Shown: positions 24,926 through 33,994 of the stretch, one piece after another
Layout of the letters: every line of letters starts with the position of its first letter
Position numbering within the stretch: position 1 is the first letter of the stretch
Assembly (NCBI GenBank): GCA_943908475.1
Contig: CALTTG010000013.1
Coordinates: 1 to 64,000, forward strand
DNA from: an uncultured Burkholderiales bacterium
Lineage (GTDB): Bacteria > Pseudomonadota > Gammaproteobacteria > Burkholderiales > Burkholderiaceae_C
Direction: 5' to 3'
DNA length: 64,000 nt
Translations under genes and position numbers: made by a program
The notes under the pieces: model-generated
Database searches by the model: none
What the model was told of the DNA's origin: nothing
What the model saw: the letters and a program-made list of their open reading frames with translations, nothing else

Positions 24926-26215
24926 ATGAAGATTCTCGTCATTGGCTCGGGCGGCCGTGAGCATGCCTTGGCCTGGAAGCTGGCCCAGTCCCCCAAGGCC
25001 CAGAAGGTCTTTGTGGCGCCGGGCAATGGTGGCACGGCGCGCGATCCGCGCCTCACCAATGTCGCCATCACCGACGTCAAAGCCCTGGCCGACTTCGCCG
25101 AGTCTGAAAAGATCGCCGTGACCGTGGTGGGCCCTGAAGCTCCGCTGGCCGCCGGTGTGGTCGATGAATTCCGTGCCCGTGGCCTGCGCATCTTTGGCCC
25201 CACGCAAAAGGCTGCGCAGCTGGAAAGCTCCAAGGCCTTCGCCAAGGACTTCATGAAGCGCCACGGCATCCCCACGGCCTTCTACGGCACCTTCACCGAT
25301 GCCGCCCAGGCCCATGCCTATGTGAACGAAAAGGGTGCCCCCATCGTCATCAAGGCCGACGGTCTGGCCGCAGGCAAGGGCGTGGTCGTGGCCATGACCC
25401 AGGAAGAGGCGCACGAAGCCATCGACTTCATGCTGCTGGACAACAAGCTGGGCGTGCAGCACAACGCTGGCGGTGCCCGCGTGGTGATCGAAGAATTCCT
25501 GGAAGGCGAAGAAGCCAGCTTCATCGTCATGTCGGACGGCAAGAACGTGACCGTGCTGGCCACCAGCCAGGACCACAAGCGCCTGAAGGACGCCGACGAA
25601 GGCCCCAACACCGGCGGCATGGGCGCGTATTCGCCCGCCCCGGTGGTCACGCCCAATGTGTACGCCAAGGCCATGCAGGACATCATCCAGCCCACGCTGG
25701 ACGGCATGGCCAAAGACGGCATCCCCTTCACCGGCTTCCTGTATGCCGGCCTGATGATCGACGCGCAGGGCAACCCCAAGACGCTGGAGTTCAACTGCCG
25801 CATGGGCGACCCGGAAACCCAGCCGATCATGATGCGCCTCAAGAGCGATCTGGTCGACGTCATGCTGCATGCCACCGACGGCACGCTCGACCAGATCGAG
25901 CTGCAATGGGACCGCCGCTTCGCGCTGGGCGTGGTCATGGCCGCAGGCGGCTACCCGCTCGACCCCAAGAAAGGGGATGTCATCACTGGTTTGCCCGCCG
26001 ATGCGGAAGACGCCATGGTGTTCCATGCGGGCACCGTGCCCAATGACAAGGGCGAAGCGGTGACCAGCGGCGGCCGCGTGTTGTGCGTGACGGCGTTGGG
26101 CGACTCTGCCAAGCTGGCTCAGCAGCGTGCCTACGAGTACATGCGCGGCATTCACTTTGATGGCATGCAGTTCCGCAGCGACATCGGCTGGCGCGCCATC
26201 AAGACGCCCCGTTGA
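24926..26215 (+). CDS. purD: Phosphoribosylamine-glycine ligase
   Basis: PurD (GAR synthetase) performs the second step of purine synthesis, joining phosphoribosylamine and glycine with ATP. The 429-residue protein starts MKILVIGSGGREHALAWKL. It has the VVGPEAPLAAG block near residue 68, an ATP-grasp domain (IVIKADGLAAGKGVVVA near residue 140, FLEGEEASFI near residue 195) and the LEFNCRMGDPETQ metal site near residue 285. Length is normal. hemF begins 3 bp after its stop. Confidence 0.96.
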   Translation: MKILVIGSGGREHALAWKLAQSPKAQKVFVAPGNGGTARDPRLTNVAITDVKALADFAESEKIAVTVVGPEAPLAAGVVDEFRARGLRIFGPTQKAAQLESSKAFAKDFMKRHGIPTAFYGTFTDAAQAHAYVNEKGAPIVIKADGLAAGKGVVVAMTQEEAHEAIDFMLLDNKLGVQHNAGGARVVIEEFLEGEEASFIVMSDGKNVTVLATSQDHKRLKDADEGPNTGGMGAYSPAPVVTPNVYAKAMQDIIQPTLDGMAKDGIPFTGFLYAGLMIDAQGNPKTLEFNCRMGDPETQPIMMRLKSDLVDVMLHATDGTLDQIELQWDRRFALGVVMAAGGYPLDPKKGDVITGLPADAEDAMVFHAGTVPNDKGEAVTSGGRVLCVTALGDSAKLAQQRAYEYMRGIHFDGMQFRSDIGWRAIKTPR

Positions 26216-26217
26216 TC

Positions 26218-27138
26218 ATGAGCGCTCCGCTGCACACCGAGGCTGTTCGGACCTACCTGCTGGACCTGCAAGACCGCATCATCGCGGCGTTTGAGCAGGA
26301 AGATGGCACGCCCTTCGTGCGCGACGCCTGGGTGCGCGGCCCGCAAGAGCGCCTGCAGGGCGACGGCTGCTCTCGCCTGGTCGAAGAAGGCCGGGTGCTG
26401 GAGCGCGGCGGCTGCAACTTCTCCCACGTGAAGGGCCCGCAGCTGCCGCCTTCGGCCACGCAGCATCGGCCCGAACTGGCCGGTTGCCCCTTCGAGGCCA
26501 TGGGCGTGTCGCTGGTGTTCCATCCGCGCAACCCCTACGCACCCACCGTGCACATGAACGTGCGCATGCTGGCCGCCCACAAGGCCGACGGCGAGGTGGT
26601 GGCCTGGTTCGGGGGCGGCATGGACCTCACCCCCAGCTACGGCTTCGAAGAAGACGCCGTGCACTTTCACCAGGTCTGCAAAGACGCGCTGACCCCGTTT
26701 GGTGACGACAAGCACCCGCGCTTCAAGAAGTGGTGCGATGAGTACTTCTTCCTCAAGCACCGCAACGAGGCGCGCGGGGTGGGGGGCATCTTCTTCGACG
26801 ACTTCTCGGAGGCCGGCTTCGACGGCGGCTTTGCCATGATGCGCTCGGTGGGTGATGCATTCACCCCAGCGTATCTGCCCATTTTGCAGCGTCGCAAAGA
26901 CACCCCATACGGTGAGCGCGAACGCGACTTCCAGGCCTATCGCCGCGGCCGCTATGTCGAATTCAACCTGGTGTGGGATCGGGGCACGCTGTTCGGCCTG
27001 CAGTCGGGCGGACGCACCGAAAGCATCCTGATGTCGATGCCGCCCATCGTGAAGTGGCGCTATGACTGGCACCCCGAGGCCGGCAGCCCCGAGGCTCGCC
27101 TGTACGCCGATTTCCTGCCCGCCAGGGACTGGGTGTGA
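26218..27138 (+). CDS. hemF: Oxygen-dependent coproporphyrinogen III oxidase
   Basis: HemF converts coproporphyrinogen III to protoporphyrinogen IX with molecular oxygen, so at least aerobic heme synthesis is encoded. The 306-residue protein has the NFSHVKG region near residue 68, the HMNVRML block near residue 112, WFGGGMDLTP near residue 130 and the EFNLVWDRGTLFGLQSGGRTE signature near residues 246-266. The ATG at 26218 was chosen over a TTG six bases upstream. An overlap with the nadD frame at its end is avoided if nadD starts at 27143. Confidence 0.96.
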   Translation: MSAPLHTEAVRTYLLDLQDRIIAAFEQEDGTPFVRDAWVRGPQERLQGDGCSRLVEEGRVLERGGCNFSHVKGPQLPPSATQHRPELAGCPFEAMGVSLVFHPRNPYAPTVHMNVRMLAAHKADGEVVAWFGGGMDLTPSYGFEEDAVHFHQVCKDALTPFGDDKHPRFKKWCDEYFFLKHRNEARGVGGIFFDDFSEAGFDGGFAMMRSVGDAFTPAYLPILQRRKDTPYGERERDFQAYRRGRYVEFNLVWDRGTLFGLQSGGRTESILMSMPPIVKWRYDWHPEAGSPEARLYADFLPARDWV

Positions 27139-27142
27139 CCGG

Positions 27143-27778
27143 GTGAGCGCGACCCGTCGAGTGGGCGTGATGGGCGGGAGTTTCGACCCCGTTCACCAAG
27201 CGCATGTGGCCTTGGCCGAGGTGGCCCTGACGCACCTGGCGCTCGATGAGGTCCGCTGGGTGCCGGTGGGGCAGCCCTGGCAGAAAGCCCGGGCACTCAC
27301 ACCGGCCGAGCACCGGCTGGCCATGGTGCGTTTGGCCACGGCCCATGAGCCGCGCTTTGTGGTCGACGACCTCGAGATGCGACGCCCTGGGCCCTCCTAC
27401 ACCCTCGACACGGTTGAGGCCCTGCAGGGCGATGAGCCCCTGGCCGAGTGGTTCCTCATCATCGGCCAGGACCAATATGCCAACCTGCACACGTGGCACG
27501 GCTGGTCATCGTTGTTGAACCGGGTCACACTGGCGGTGGCCTGTCGAGGCGATGCCAAGCCGTCCCCAGCGTCGGCCTTGGCCGCCCACCCGCATCGCAG
27601 GGTGGACCTGCCACTGACGGCCATGCACCTGTCGGCCACCGACATCCGCGCCCGCCTGTCTCAAGGACAGCGTGCACAAACTCTCGCTCCCGCCATGGTC
27701 CCCGAGGCCGTGGCAGGCTATATTGACAACCATCACCTCTATGCCGCAGGGCAAACACCGCTGAATGGACATCCGTAA
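27143..27778 (+). CDS. nadD: Nicotinate-nucleotide adenylyltransferase
   Basis: NadD adenylates nicotinate mononucleotide in NAD synthesis. The 211-residue protein starts with the nucleotidyltransferase motif GVMGGSFDPVHQAH at about residues 8-21 and has the C-terminal LSATDIRARLSQG (ISSTxIR-like) near residue 170. A GTG start at 27143 is preferred because it places the GGSFDPVH motif near the N terminus as usual and follows hemF by 4 bp; the frame is open upstream inside hemF. Its last 14 bp overlap rsfS. Confidence 0.93.
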   Translation: MSATRRVGVMGGSFDPVHQAHVALAEVALTHLALDEVRWVPVGQPWQKARALTPAEHRLAMVRLATAHEPRFVVDDLEMRRPGPSYTLDTVEALQGDEPLAEWFLIIGQDQYANLHTWHGWSSLLNRVTLAVACRGDAKPSPASALAAHPHRRVDLPLTAMHLSATDIRARLSQGQRAQTLAPAMVPEAVAGYIDNHHLYAAGQTPLNGHP

Positions 27779-28592
27779 ACTGCAACGCGCCATCGTCGAT
27801 GGCCTGGAAGACGTCAAGGCTCAGGACATCGTCGTGTTCAACACCGAGCACCTGTCGCCTTTGTTCGAGCGAGTGATCATCGCTTCGGGCACCTCCAACC
27901 GTCAGGCCAAGGCCCTGGCTGCCAGCGTGCGCGATGCCGTGCGGGCGGCCGGCTTCCAGGTCATTCGCACCGAAGGCGAGTCCAATGGCGAGTGGATCAT
28001 TGTGGACTGCGCGGCCGCGGTGGTGCACGTGATGCAGCCGGTGATCCGCCAGTACTACCAGCTCGAAGAGATCTGGGGCGAAAAACCGGTGGCCATCACG
28101 CTCAAGGGCGCCAAGAAGGGCTTGGTCAAGGCGTCTGAGCCGGAAGAAGATGCCCCGGCGAAGAAGACCAAGGCTCGCGCCAGCGCGGCCAAGGATGCAG
28201 CGCCCACGACTCCTCCGAAGCGCGTGGCCGCCAAAAAAGCCACCGCCAAGGAAGAGGCTTTGACCCCGCCCAAGCGCGCGGCCGCCAAGAAGGCTGCCGC
28301 ACCGGCGGCCAAAAAGACCTTGGTGAAGAAGGTTGCGGCCACGAAGGTGGCGTCCAAGAAGGCGCCGGTTCAGAAGGCTGCGCCAACGCCCGTGACCGGC
28401 AAGGCGCCTGCGCGCAAGGTGGCGGCCAAGAAAGCCGTGGCCACCAAGACCGTGACCAAGATCGTGGTGAACGAGCCCAAGCGCAAGCCAGCGGCCAAGA
28501 AGGTGGCGGCCGTCAAGCGCGTCGCTGCGAAGAAGGTGGCCGTCAAGAAGGTGGCGGCCAAAAAAGTGGCAGCCAAGAAAACCGCTCGCTGA
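27765..28592 (+). CDS. rsfS: Ribosome silencing factor RsfS with a long histone-like tail
   Basis: RsfS binds ribosomal protein L14 and blocks subunit joining in poor growth conditions. Residues 1-115 are a complete RsfS domain (LQRAIVDGLEDVKAQDI, ANRQAKALA-like SNRQAKALAASV, GEWIIVDCAAAVVHVM). The remaining 160 residues are a Lys/Ala/Pro-rich tail full of AAKKVA-like repeats, like histone H1 or AlgP proteins, giving 275 residues against about 110-130 normally. The tail has no stop or frameshift before it and looks like a true extension. It may bind nucleic acid, which is inference. The gene overlaps nadD by 14 bp. Confidence 0.93.
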   Translation: MDIRKLQRAIVDGLEDVKAQDIVVFNTEHLSPLFERVIIASGTSNRQAKALAASVRDAVRAAGFQVIRTEGESNGEWIIVDCAAAVVHVMQPVIRQYYQLEEIWGEKPVAITLKGAKKGLVKASEPEEDAPAKKTKARASAAKDAAPTTPPKRVAAKKATAKEEALTPPKRAAAKKAAAPAAKKTLVKKVAATKVASKKAPVQKAAPTPVTGKAPARKVAAKKAVATKTVTKIVVNEPKRKPAAKKVAAVKRVAAKKVAVKKVAAKKVAAKKTAR

Positions 28593-28659
28593 TCGAGCCC
28601 CCGACCGCCCGCCGTTGGTGGCGCCCTGATGGGGTGCTGTCTCGGCGGGTTTCCATCTC

Positions 28660-29127
28660 ATGAAGCTCACCGTTGTCACCATCGGCCACCGCTTGCCGGA
28701 CTGGGCCCAGACGGCCTGCGATGATTACCTCAAGCGTTTCCCGCCCGATTGGAAGGTCGAGGTCAAGGCGCTCAAGGCAGAACCTCGCGAAGGCAAGCCC
28801 GTTTCGGTCATCATGCAGACCGAGGCGGCGCGCATGGAGGCGGCCATGGACCGGGGCGTGCGCCGCATCATCCTCGATGAGCGGGGCTCGCGCCTGACCA
28901 GCGTGCAATTGGCCGAGCGCACAGAGGTCTGGTTGAACGATGGTCGCGATGTCGTGTTCATCATCGGCGGGGCCGACGGCATCGACCCTGAATTGAAGAA
29001 GACGGCCGACGAGGCCATCCGGCTCTCCGACATGACTTTGCCTCATGCCCTGGCTCGCGTGCTGCTGCTGGAGCAGCTGTATCGGGCCTGGTCTTTGCGC
29101 AACAACCATCCCTATCACCGGGCTTGA
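28660..29127 (+). CDS. rlmH: 23S rRNA pseudouridine-1915 N3-methyltransferase
   Basis: RlmH is a SPOUT methyltransferase that modifies helix 69 of 23S rRNA. The 155-residue protein has the family start MKLTVVTIGHRLP and the AdoMet-binding knot FIIGGADGIDP near residue 106. The usual C-terminal end LLEQLYRAWSLRNNHPYHRA is present. Length is typical. It follows rsfS by 67 bp, an arrangement shared by many bacteria. Confidence 0.96.
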   Translation: MKLTVVTIGHRLPDWAQTACDDYLKRFPPDWKVEVKALKAEPREGKPVSVIMQTEAARMEAAMDRGVRRIILDERGSRLTSVQLAERTEVWLNDGRDVVFIIGGADGIDPELKKTADEAIRLSDMTLPHALARVLLLEQLYRAWSLRNNHPYHRA

Positions 29128-29202
29128 GCCCTCAGGCGTCGAGGTGACCTGTTCGGTCTGCCAGAATGCTTGCGTGTCTGTCCATGCCCTCGGGTGATCG
29201 CC

Positions 29203-29802
29203 GTGTCGTTTCTTTACCTGGCTTCGCAAAGCCCCCGTCGCCGTCAGCTGCTGGAGCAGATCGGTGTGACGCATCGCTTGCTGCTGCCCGATGCCCATGA
29301 AGATGCCGAAGCCTTGGAGGCCGAGCGCGCGGGCGAGTCGCCCGATGACTATGTGCGTCGGGTGACGCTGGCCAAGTACGAGGCTGCGGTGCAGCGCCTC
29401 CAACGTCGGGTGGCCGAGCAGGGCTGGGAGGTGGGGCCTGTCTTGTGCGCAGACACCACGGTGTGTTTGGGCGATCAGATCCTGGGCAAGCCGGAGGACG
29501 CCGACGATGCGCGCCGCATGCTGCGCACCCTCTCGGGACGATCGCACCGAGTCCTGACCGCGGTGGTGGTTCAGGGTGAGCTGCGGGTGTCGGCGTCGAC
29601 CGTGTCGTGGCGCGAGCTGTCGGCCGACGAAATCGACCGCTATGTGGCCAGCGGGGAGCCCGTGGGCAAAGCGGGCGCGTATGCCATTCAGAGCCAGGCT
29701 GCGGCCTGGATGTCTCGCGTGGACGGCAGCTACAGCGGCATCATGGGTCTGCCCTTGTTTGAAACTGCCGAATTGCTGCGCCCGTTGGGCTGGCAGTTCT
29801 GA
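29203..29802 (+). CDS. maf: Maf family nucleotide pyrophosphatase
   Basis: Maf proteins hydrolyse dTTP/UTP or modified nucleotides and help keep the pool clean. The 199-residue protein begins SFLYLASQSPRRRQLLEQIG, carries the catalytic-region ADTTVCLGDQILGKPEDADDA near residue 80 and ends LPLFETAELLRPLGW. A GTG start at 29203 is used because it places the ASxSPRR motif at the N terminus; a TTG 33 bp upstream is less likely. The YhdE (dTTP/UTPase) subtype is favoured but not proven. The stop codon overlaps the next start by one base. Confidence 0.9.
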   Translation: MSFLYLASQSPRRRQLLEQIGVTHRLLLPDAHEDAEALEAERAGESPDDYVRRVTLAKYEAAVQRLQRRVAEQGWEVGPVLCADTTVCLGDQILGKPEDADDARRMLRTLSGRSHRVLTAVVVQGELRVSASTVSWRELSADEIDRYVASGEPVGKAGAYAIQSQAAAWMSRVDGSYSGIMGLPLFETAELLRPLGWQF

Positions 29803-30506
29803 TGCACACCGAGCGCACCCCCATGTCTTCACAACCGATACGCCCTCCACGCCCTCCACACCCTGACGGCCTGGGCCGGGTTTTGCTGGCGGGCGGCACC
29901 GGTGCCGTGGGGCAACAGTTGTTGAAGCAACTGGCCGTTCACCCCTCGGTGACCGAGTTGCGCGTGCTGCTGCGCCGCGCCGTGCCCTTGCCTGAGCGTG
30001 CTGTGCCCCTGATGACCGACTGGACGGACCTGGACCAGCACCCCGAGTGGTTCGAGGTCGACACCGTGTTTTGCGCCTTGGGCACCACCATGGCCAAGGC
30101 CGGGTCGCAAGCGGCATTTCGGGTGGTGGATTTCGCCCATCCCCTGGCTGTAGCGCGGCAGGCGCGCGCGCGCGGGGCACGACATTTCTTGGTGGTCAGT
30201 GCCCTGGGGGCCAGCGCCCACAGCCGCGTGTTCTACAACCGCGTCAAGGGGGAGATGGAAGCCGCCTTGAATGAGGTGGGTTTTGAGTCGCTGACGGTGG
30301 CTCGACCCGCTTTGCTCGTGGGGGAGCGTGATGAATTCCGGCTGGCCGAACGCATCGGCCTGGCCCTGTCATGGTTGACGCCCAGCCCCTTCAAACCCGT
30401 GCACGTGGCCCAGGTGGCTGCGGGCCTGATCCGATCTGCCGAGCACGCCCCCAAGGGCTTGCGCGTGCTCGACAACACCCAACTGAGGAAGAACCCTGCG
30501 CCATGA
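29802..30506 (+). CDS. NAD(P)-binding atypical short-chain dehydrogenase-like protein
   Basis: The 234-residue protein has a Rossmann nucleotide-binding motif GGTGAVGQQLL near residue 31. The later blocks TVFCALGTTMAKAGS, FLVVSALGAS and YNRVKGEMEAAL resemble TIP30/HTATIP2-like atypical SDRs, including a YxxxK-type pair. Substrate and pathway are unknown. An ATG at 29802 overlaps the maf stop by one base; an ATG at 29823 is an alternative. It overlaps rng by 4 bp, so it is cotranscribed with it. Confidence 0.82.
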   Translation: MHTERTPMSSQPIRPPRPPHPDGLGRVLLAGGTGAVGQQLLKQLAVHPSVTELRVLLRRAVPLPERAVPLMTDWTDLDQHPEWFEVDTVFCALGTTMAKAGSQAAFRVVDFAHPLAVARQARARGARHFLVVSALGASAHSRVFYNRVKGEMEAALNEVGFESLTVARPALLVGERDEFRLAERIGLALSWLTPSPFKPVHVAQVAAGLIRSAEHAPKGLRVLDNTQLRKNPAP

Positions 30507-31999
30507 GCCTCTCCCAAGACATCCTCATCAACTGGGCGCCCCAAGAGACCCGGGTGGCCATCATCGAAAGTGGCGCTGTTCAGGAGTTGCACGTCGAACG
30601 CACGCTCGAGCGTGGCCTCGTGGGCAACATCTACGTGGGCAAGGTGGTGCGGGTGCTGCCGGGCATGCAGTCGGCCTTCATCGACATCGGACTGGAGCGC
30701 GCCGCTTTCCTGCACGTGGCCGACCTGCATTCGGAAGATCAGGCGCCCAAAGGAGCCCGCACCCACGAACAGCCTGTGCCCATCGAGCGCCGCTTGCACG
30801 AAGGGCAGAGCCTCATGGTGCAGGTCATCAAGGACCCCATCGGCACCAAGGGCGCGCGCCTGTCGTCGCAAATCAGCGTGGCCGGACGCATGCTGGTGTT
30901 CCTGCCCCAAGACGAGCACATTGGCATCTCGCAGAAGATTGGCTCGCCCGAAACGCGAGAACAACTGCGTGATCGCATGGCCAGCCTCACGCAGGCGGCC
31001 TCGAAGGCCGATGGCCGCCCCGCGGGCGGCTACATCCTGCGCACCAACGCGGAAGAGGCCAGCGATGCCGAGCTTCAGGCCGACATCAACTACCTGCGCA
31101 AGACTTGGCAGAGCGTGCGTGACAAGGGCATCAAATCGCCGCCGGGGCAGTTGATCTACCAGGAGCTGAGCTTGGTGCAGCGCGTGTTGCGCGACCTCGT
31201 CAACGAAAGCACCCAGACCATTCGCATCGATTCCCAAGAGCAGTTCGCCCTGCTGCAAACCTTCGGTCACGAGTACAGCCCCTCCGCGGTGGGACGGCTG
31301 GCCCTGTACCGAGGCGAGCGCCCGATCTTTGACCTCTACAACATCGACACGGAAATCCAGCGGGCCATGGCGCGCCGGGTGGATTTGAAGTCGGGCGGCT
31401 ACCTGATCATCGATCAGACCGAGGCGTTGACCACCATCGATGTCAACACGGGAGGCTATGTGGGGGCCCGCAACTTTGACGAGACGATTTTCAAGACCAA
31501 CCTGGAGGCTGCTCAAGCGATTGCCCGCCAGCTGCGTTTGCGCAACCTGGGCGGCATCATCATCGTCGACTTCATCGACATGGGCCGAGAGGAGCACCGC
31601 GAGGCGGTGTTGGGCGAGTTGCGCAAGCAAATGGCCAAAGACCGCACCAAATCGACCATCAGCGGGTTCTCCGCACTGGGGCTGGTGGAGATGACGCGCA
31701 AGCGCACCCGCGAGTCGCTGGCCCACATGCTGTGCCAACCGTGCCCGACCTGCGAGGGGCGAGGCCAGGTGAAAACGCCGCGCACCACGTGTTACGACAT
31801 CTTGCGAGAAATCTTGCGGGAGGCACGGCAGTTCAACCCCAAGGAGTTCCGTGTGGTGGCCCATGCTGCCGTGGTCGAGATGCTCTTGGACGAGGAAAGT
31901 CAGCATTTGGCGGGCCTGAGCGACTTCATCGGCAAGCCGATCTCGCTCCAAGCCGAACCGTCGATGTCTCCTGAGCAGTACGACATTGTTCTTCTGTGA
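30503..31999 (+). CDS. rng: Ribonuclease G
   Basis: RNase G is an endoribonuclease of the RNase E/G family that matures the 5' end of 16S rRNA and degrades some mRNAs. The 498-residue protein has an N-terminal S1-type domain (GLVGNIYVGKVVRVLPGMQSAF near residue 35). The catalytic Asp motifs IDVNTGGYVG and IIIVDFIDM are near residues 312 and 352, and the zinc-link CPTCEGRG near residue 415. It lacks the long RNase E C-terminal scaffold, so RNase G is the better name. The start at 30503 overlaps the upstream gene by ATGA. Confidence 0.95.
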   Translation: MSLSQDILINWAPQETRVAIIESGAVQELHVERTLERGLVGNIYVGKVVRVLPGMQSAFIDIGLERAAFLHVADLHSEDQAPKGARTHEQPVPIERRLHEGQSLMVQVIKDPIGTKGARLSSQISVAGRMLVFLPQDEHIGISQKIGSPETREQLRDRMASLTQAASKADGRPAGGYILRTNAEEASDAELQADINYLRKTWQSVRDKGIKSPPGQLIYQELSLVQRVLRDLVNESTQTIRIDSQEQFALLQTFGHEYSPSAVGRLALYRGERPIFDLYNIDTEIQRAMARRVDLKSGGYLIIDQTEALTTIDVNTGGYVGARNFDETIFKTNLEAAQAIARQLRLRNLGGIIIVDFIDMGREEHREAVLGELRKQMAKDRTKSTISGFSALGLVEMTRKRTRESLAHMLCQPCPTCEGRGQVKTPRTTCYDILREILREARQFNPKEFRVVAHAAVVEMLLDEESQHLAGLSDFIGKPISLQAEPSMSPEQYDIVLL

Positions 32000-32064
32000 A
32001 GCTGCGTGAAGCCGCGACCTGCTTTAGCATTTGCGTCTTTGCGCTGCCATTGCCTTTTGTGCCC

Positions 32065-33390
32065 ATGCCTGTGAAGTCTTCGTCGCACCGTACGGTGGTG
32101 TCCTCCCGCCGCGCCGCACTGGCCGCTGTGGTCGTCTCCATGGCGGCTTGGGGCAGTCCTGGTTCGGCCTGGGCACAGTTCAAGCTGGAGATCAGCGGTG
32201 TCGGCGCCACGCAGATTCCGCTGGCTCTGGGCAAGTTCAAAGACGAAGCCCGTTCGCCACAACCCATTGCGGCCATCGTGCGGGCTGACCTGGAGCGCAG
32301 CGGTTTGTTCAAGCTGACCGATGCCACGGCCGATCGCCTGGACGAAGCCTCGGCCCCGGTGCTGGCCGACTGGCGAAGCAAGGGTGTCGACGCCCTGGTG
32401 GCGGGCTCGGTCACACCGCAGGCCGATGGCCGCTATGACGTGCGATACCGGCTGTGGGACACGCTCAAATCCAAGGACCAGGGCGGCCGCAGTTTCCTCG
32501 TGCCTGCCGGTGACCTGCGTCTGGCGGCCCACCGCATTGCCGACGAGATCTTGGAGCAGCTCACGGGTGACAAGGGCGTGTTTGCCTCGCGCATTGCCTA
32601 CGTCAACAAATCAGGCCGCAAGTACACCTTGCTGGTGGCCGATGCCGACGGCGAAAACGCGCAGGCTGCCTTGAGCAGCCTTCAGCCCATCATCTCGCCC
32701 AACTGGTCGCCCGATGGCCGCCAACTGGCCTATGTGTCGTTCGAGCACGGCAAGGCCACCGTCATTGGCCAGAACGTGCTCACCGGACAGCGCCGCATCC
32801 TGGCCAATTTCAAAGGCTCCAACAGCGCGCCAGCTTGGTCGCCGGATGGCCGTCAGTTGGTGGTCACGCTCAGCCGAGATGGCATTTCCCAGCTCTACCT
32901 GATCGGGGCAGACGGGGAGGGCGCGCGTCGCCTGACCAGCAGCAGCGCCATCGACACCGAGGCCACGTTCACTCCCGACGGCAGTCAGGTGTACTTCGTC
33001 AGCGACCGTGGCGGCAGCCCGCAGATTTACCGAGTGCCGGTGTCCGGCGGCACGCCCCAGCGCGTCACGTTTGCGGGCAGCTACAACGTCAGCCCTGCGA
33101 TCAGCCCCGATGGCAAATGGCTGGCCTACATTGCGCAGGTTTCGGGTGCCTTTCGCGTGCACCTCATGAACCTGGCCACGGGCGAGGTGCGGGCCTTGAC
33201 CGACACCCGCGACGACGAACGCCCCAGCTTTGCGCCCAACAGCCGCCTGATCATCTACGCCACGCGCTCGCAGGGCCGCGATGTGCTGATGACGACCTCT
33301 CTCGACGGCCGCATCAAGGCCACGCTCACCACCTCGGCCGCCGACGTGCGCGAACCCGTTTGGGGGCCAGGCGTGAATTCACGTCCCTGA
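32065..33390 (+). CDS. tolB: Tol-Pal system beta-propeller protein TolB
   Basis: TolB is a periplasmic protein that binds Pal and takes part in outer-membrane constriction during division. The 441-residue protein has an N-terminal signal region (SSRRAALAAVVVSMAAW, cleavage likely near SAWA-QF). A TolB N-terminal domain follows, then a WD40-like propeller with repeats such as SPNWSPDGRQLAY, APAWSPDGRQL and SPAISPDGKWLAY. SRRAAL also fits a twin-arginine pattern. A GTG at 31996 would overlap the rng stop, but the ATG at 32065 gives a normal signal peptide. pal and cpoB follow directly. Confidence 0.94.
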   Translation: MPVKSSSHRTVVSSRRAALAAVVVSMAAWGSPGSAWAQFKLEISGVGATQIPLALGKFKDEARSPQPIAAIVRADLERSGLFKLTDATADRLDEASAPVLADWRSKGVDALVAGSVTPQADGRYDVRYRLWDTLKSKDQGGRSFLVPAGDLRLAAHRIADEILEQLTGDKGVFASRIAYVNKSGRKYTLLVADADGENAQAALSSLQPIISPNWSPDGRQLAYVSFEHGKATVIGQNVLTGQRRILANFKGSNSAPAWSPDGRQLVVTLSRDGISQLYLIGADGEGARRLTSSSAIDTEATFTPDGSQVYFVSDRGGSPQIYRVPVSGGTPQRVTFAGSYNVSPAISPDGKWLAYIAQVSGAFRVHLMNLATGEVRALTDTRDDERPSFAPNSRLIIYATRSQGRDVLMTTSLDGRIKATLTTSAADVREPVWGPGVNSRP

Positions 33391-33425
33391 TTGTTCATTT
33401 GTTTCTTTTGCCAAAGGATCTGTCC

Positions 33426-33992
33426 ATGTCCATTCGTTTGTCCACCACCGCCTCGATCCTGGCTGCTGCCGCCCTGTTGGCGCTCGGCGGTTGCGCGTCC
33501 AGCGTCAAGCTCGATGAGCCCAAGTCGGCCCCGATCGTGGAGGCCCCGGTCAACGGTGCCGGTTCGGGCGCCAACGCTGGTGGCGTGGCCTCGTCGACCG
33601 TCGCCCCGGTGGTGACGGCGGGTGCTCAAAACAGCGCTGCCGAAGCCGATGCTGCGTTGGCGGCCCTCGCCACCGTCATCTTGTTCGACTACGACAGCTA
33701 CGTGGTCAAGCCGGAGTACAACGGCACGCTGGAAGGCTATGCCAAGGTGCTGAACAATCACAAGAGCCGTCGCTTCACGGTCGAAGGTCACACCGACGCC
33801 CGTGGCAGCCGCGAGTACAACCTCGCGCTGGGTCAAAAGCGTGCTGAAGCCACGGTGAAGGCCTTGGGTCTGTTGGGCGTGTCGGCCGAGCAGCTTGAGG
33901 CCGTGAGCTTCGGCAAGGAGCGTCCGGCAGTGGAAGGCGGCACCGAAGAGGCCTTCGCCAAGAACCGTCGCGCCGAGTTCAAGAAGCGTTGA
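33426..33992 (+). CDS. pal: Peptidoglycan-associated lipoprotein Pal
   Basis: Pal is an outer-membrane lipoprotein that binds peptidoglycan and TolB. The 188-residue protein has a lipoprotein signal with lipobox LGGC, placing the acylated Cys at residue 23. An Ala/Gly/Ser-rich linker leads to an OmpA-like domain with FTVEGHTDARGSREYNLALG near residue 120 and NRRAEFKKR at the end. It lies 35 bp after tolB and 2 bp before cpoB. Confidence 0.96.
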   Translation: MSIRLSTTASILAAAALLALGGCASSVKLDEPKSAPIVEAPVNGAGSGANAGGVASSTVAPVVTAGAQNSAAEADAALAALATVILFDYDSYVVKPEYNGTLEGYAKVLNNHKSRRFTVEGHTDARGSREYNLALGQKRAEATVKALGLLGVSAEQLEAVSFGKERPAVEGGTEEAFAKNRRAEFKKR

Positions 33993-33994
33993 TC

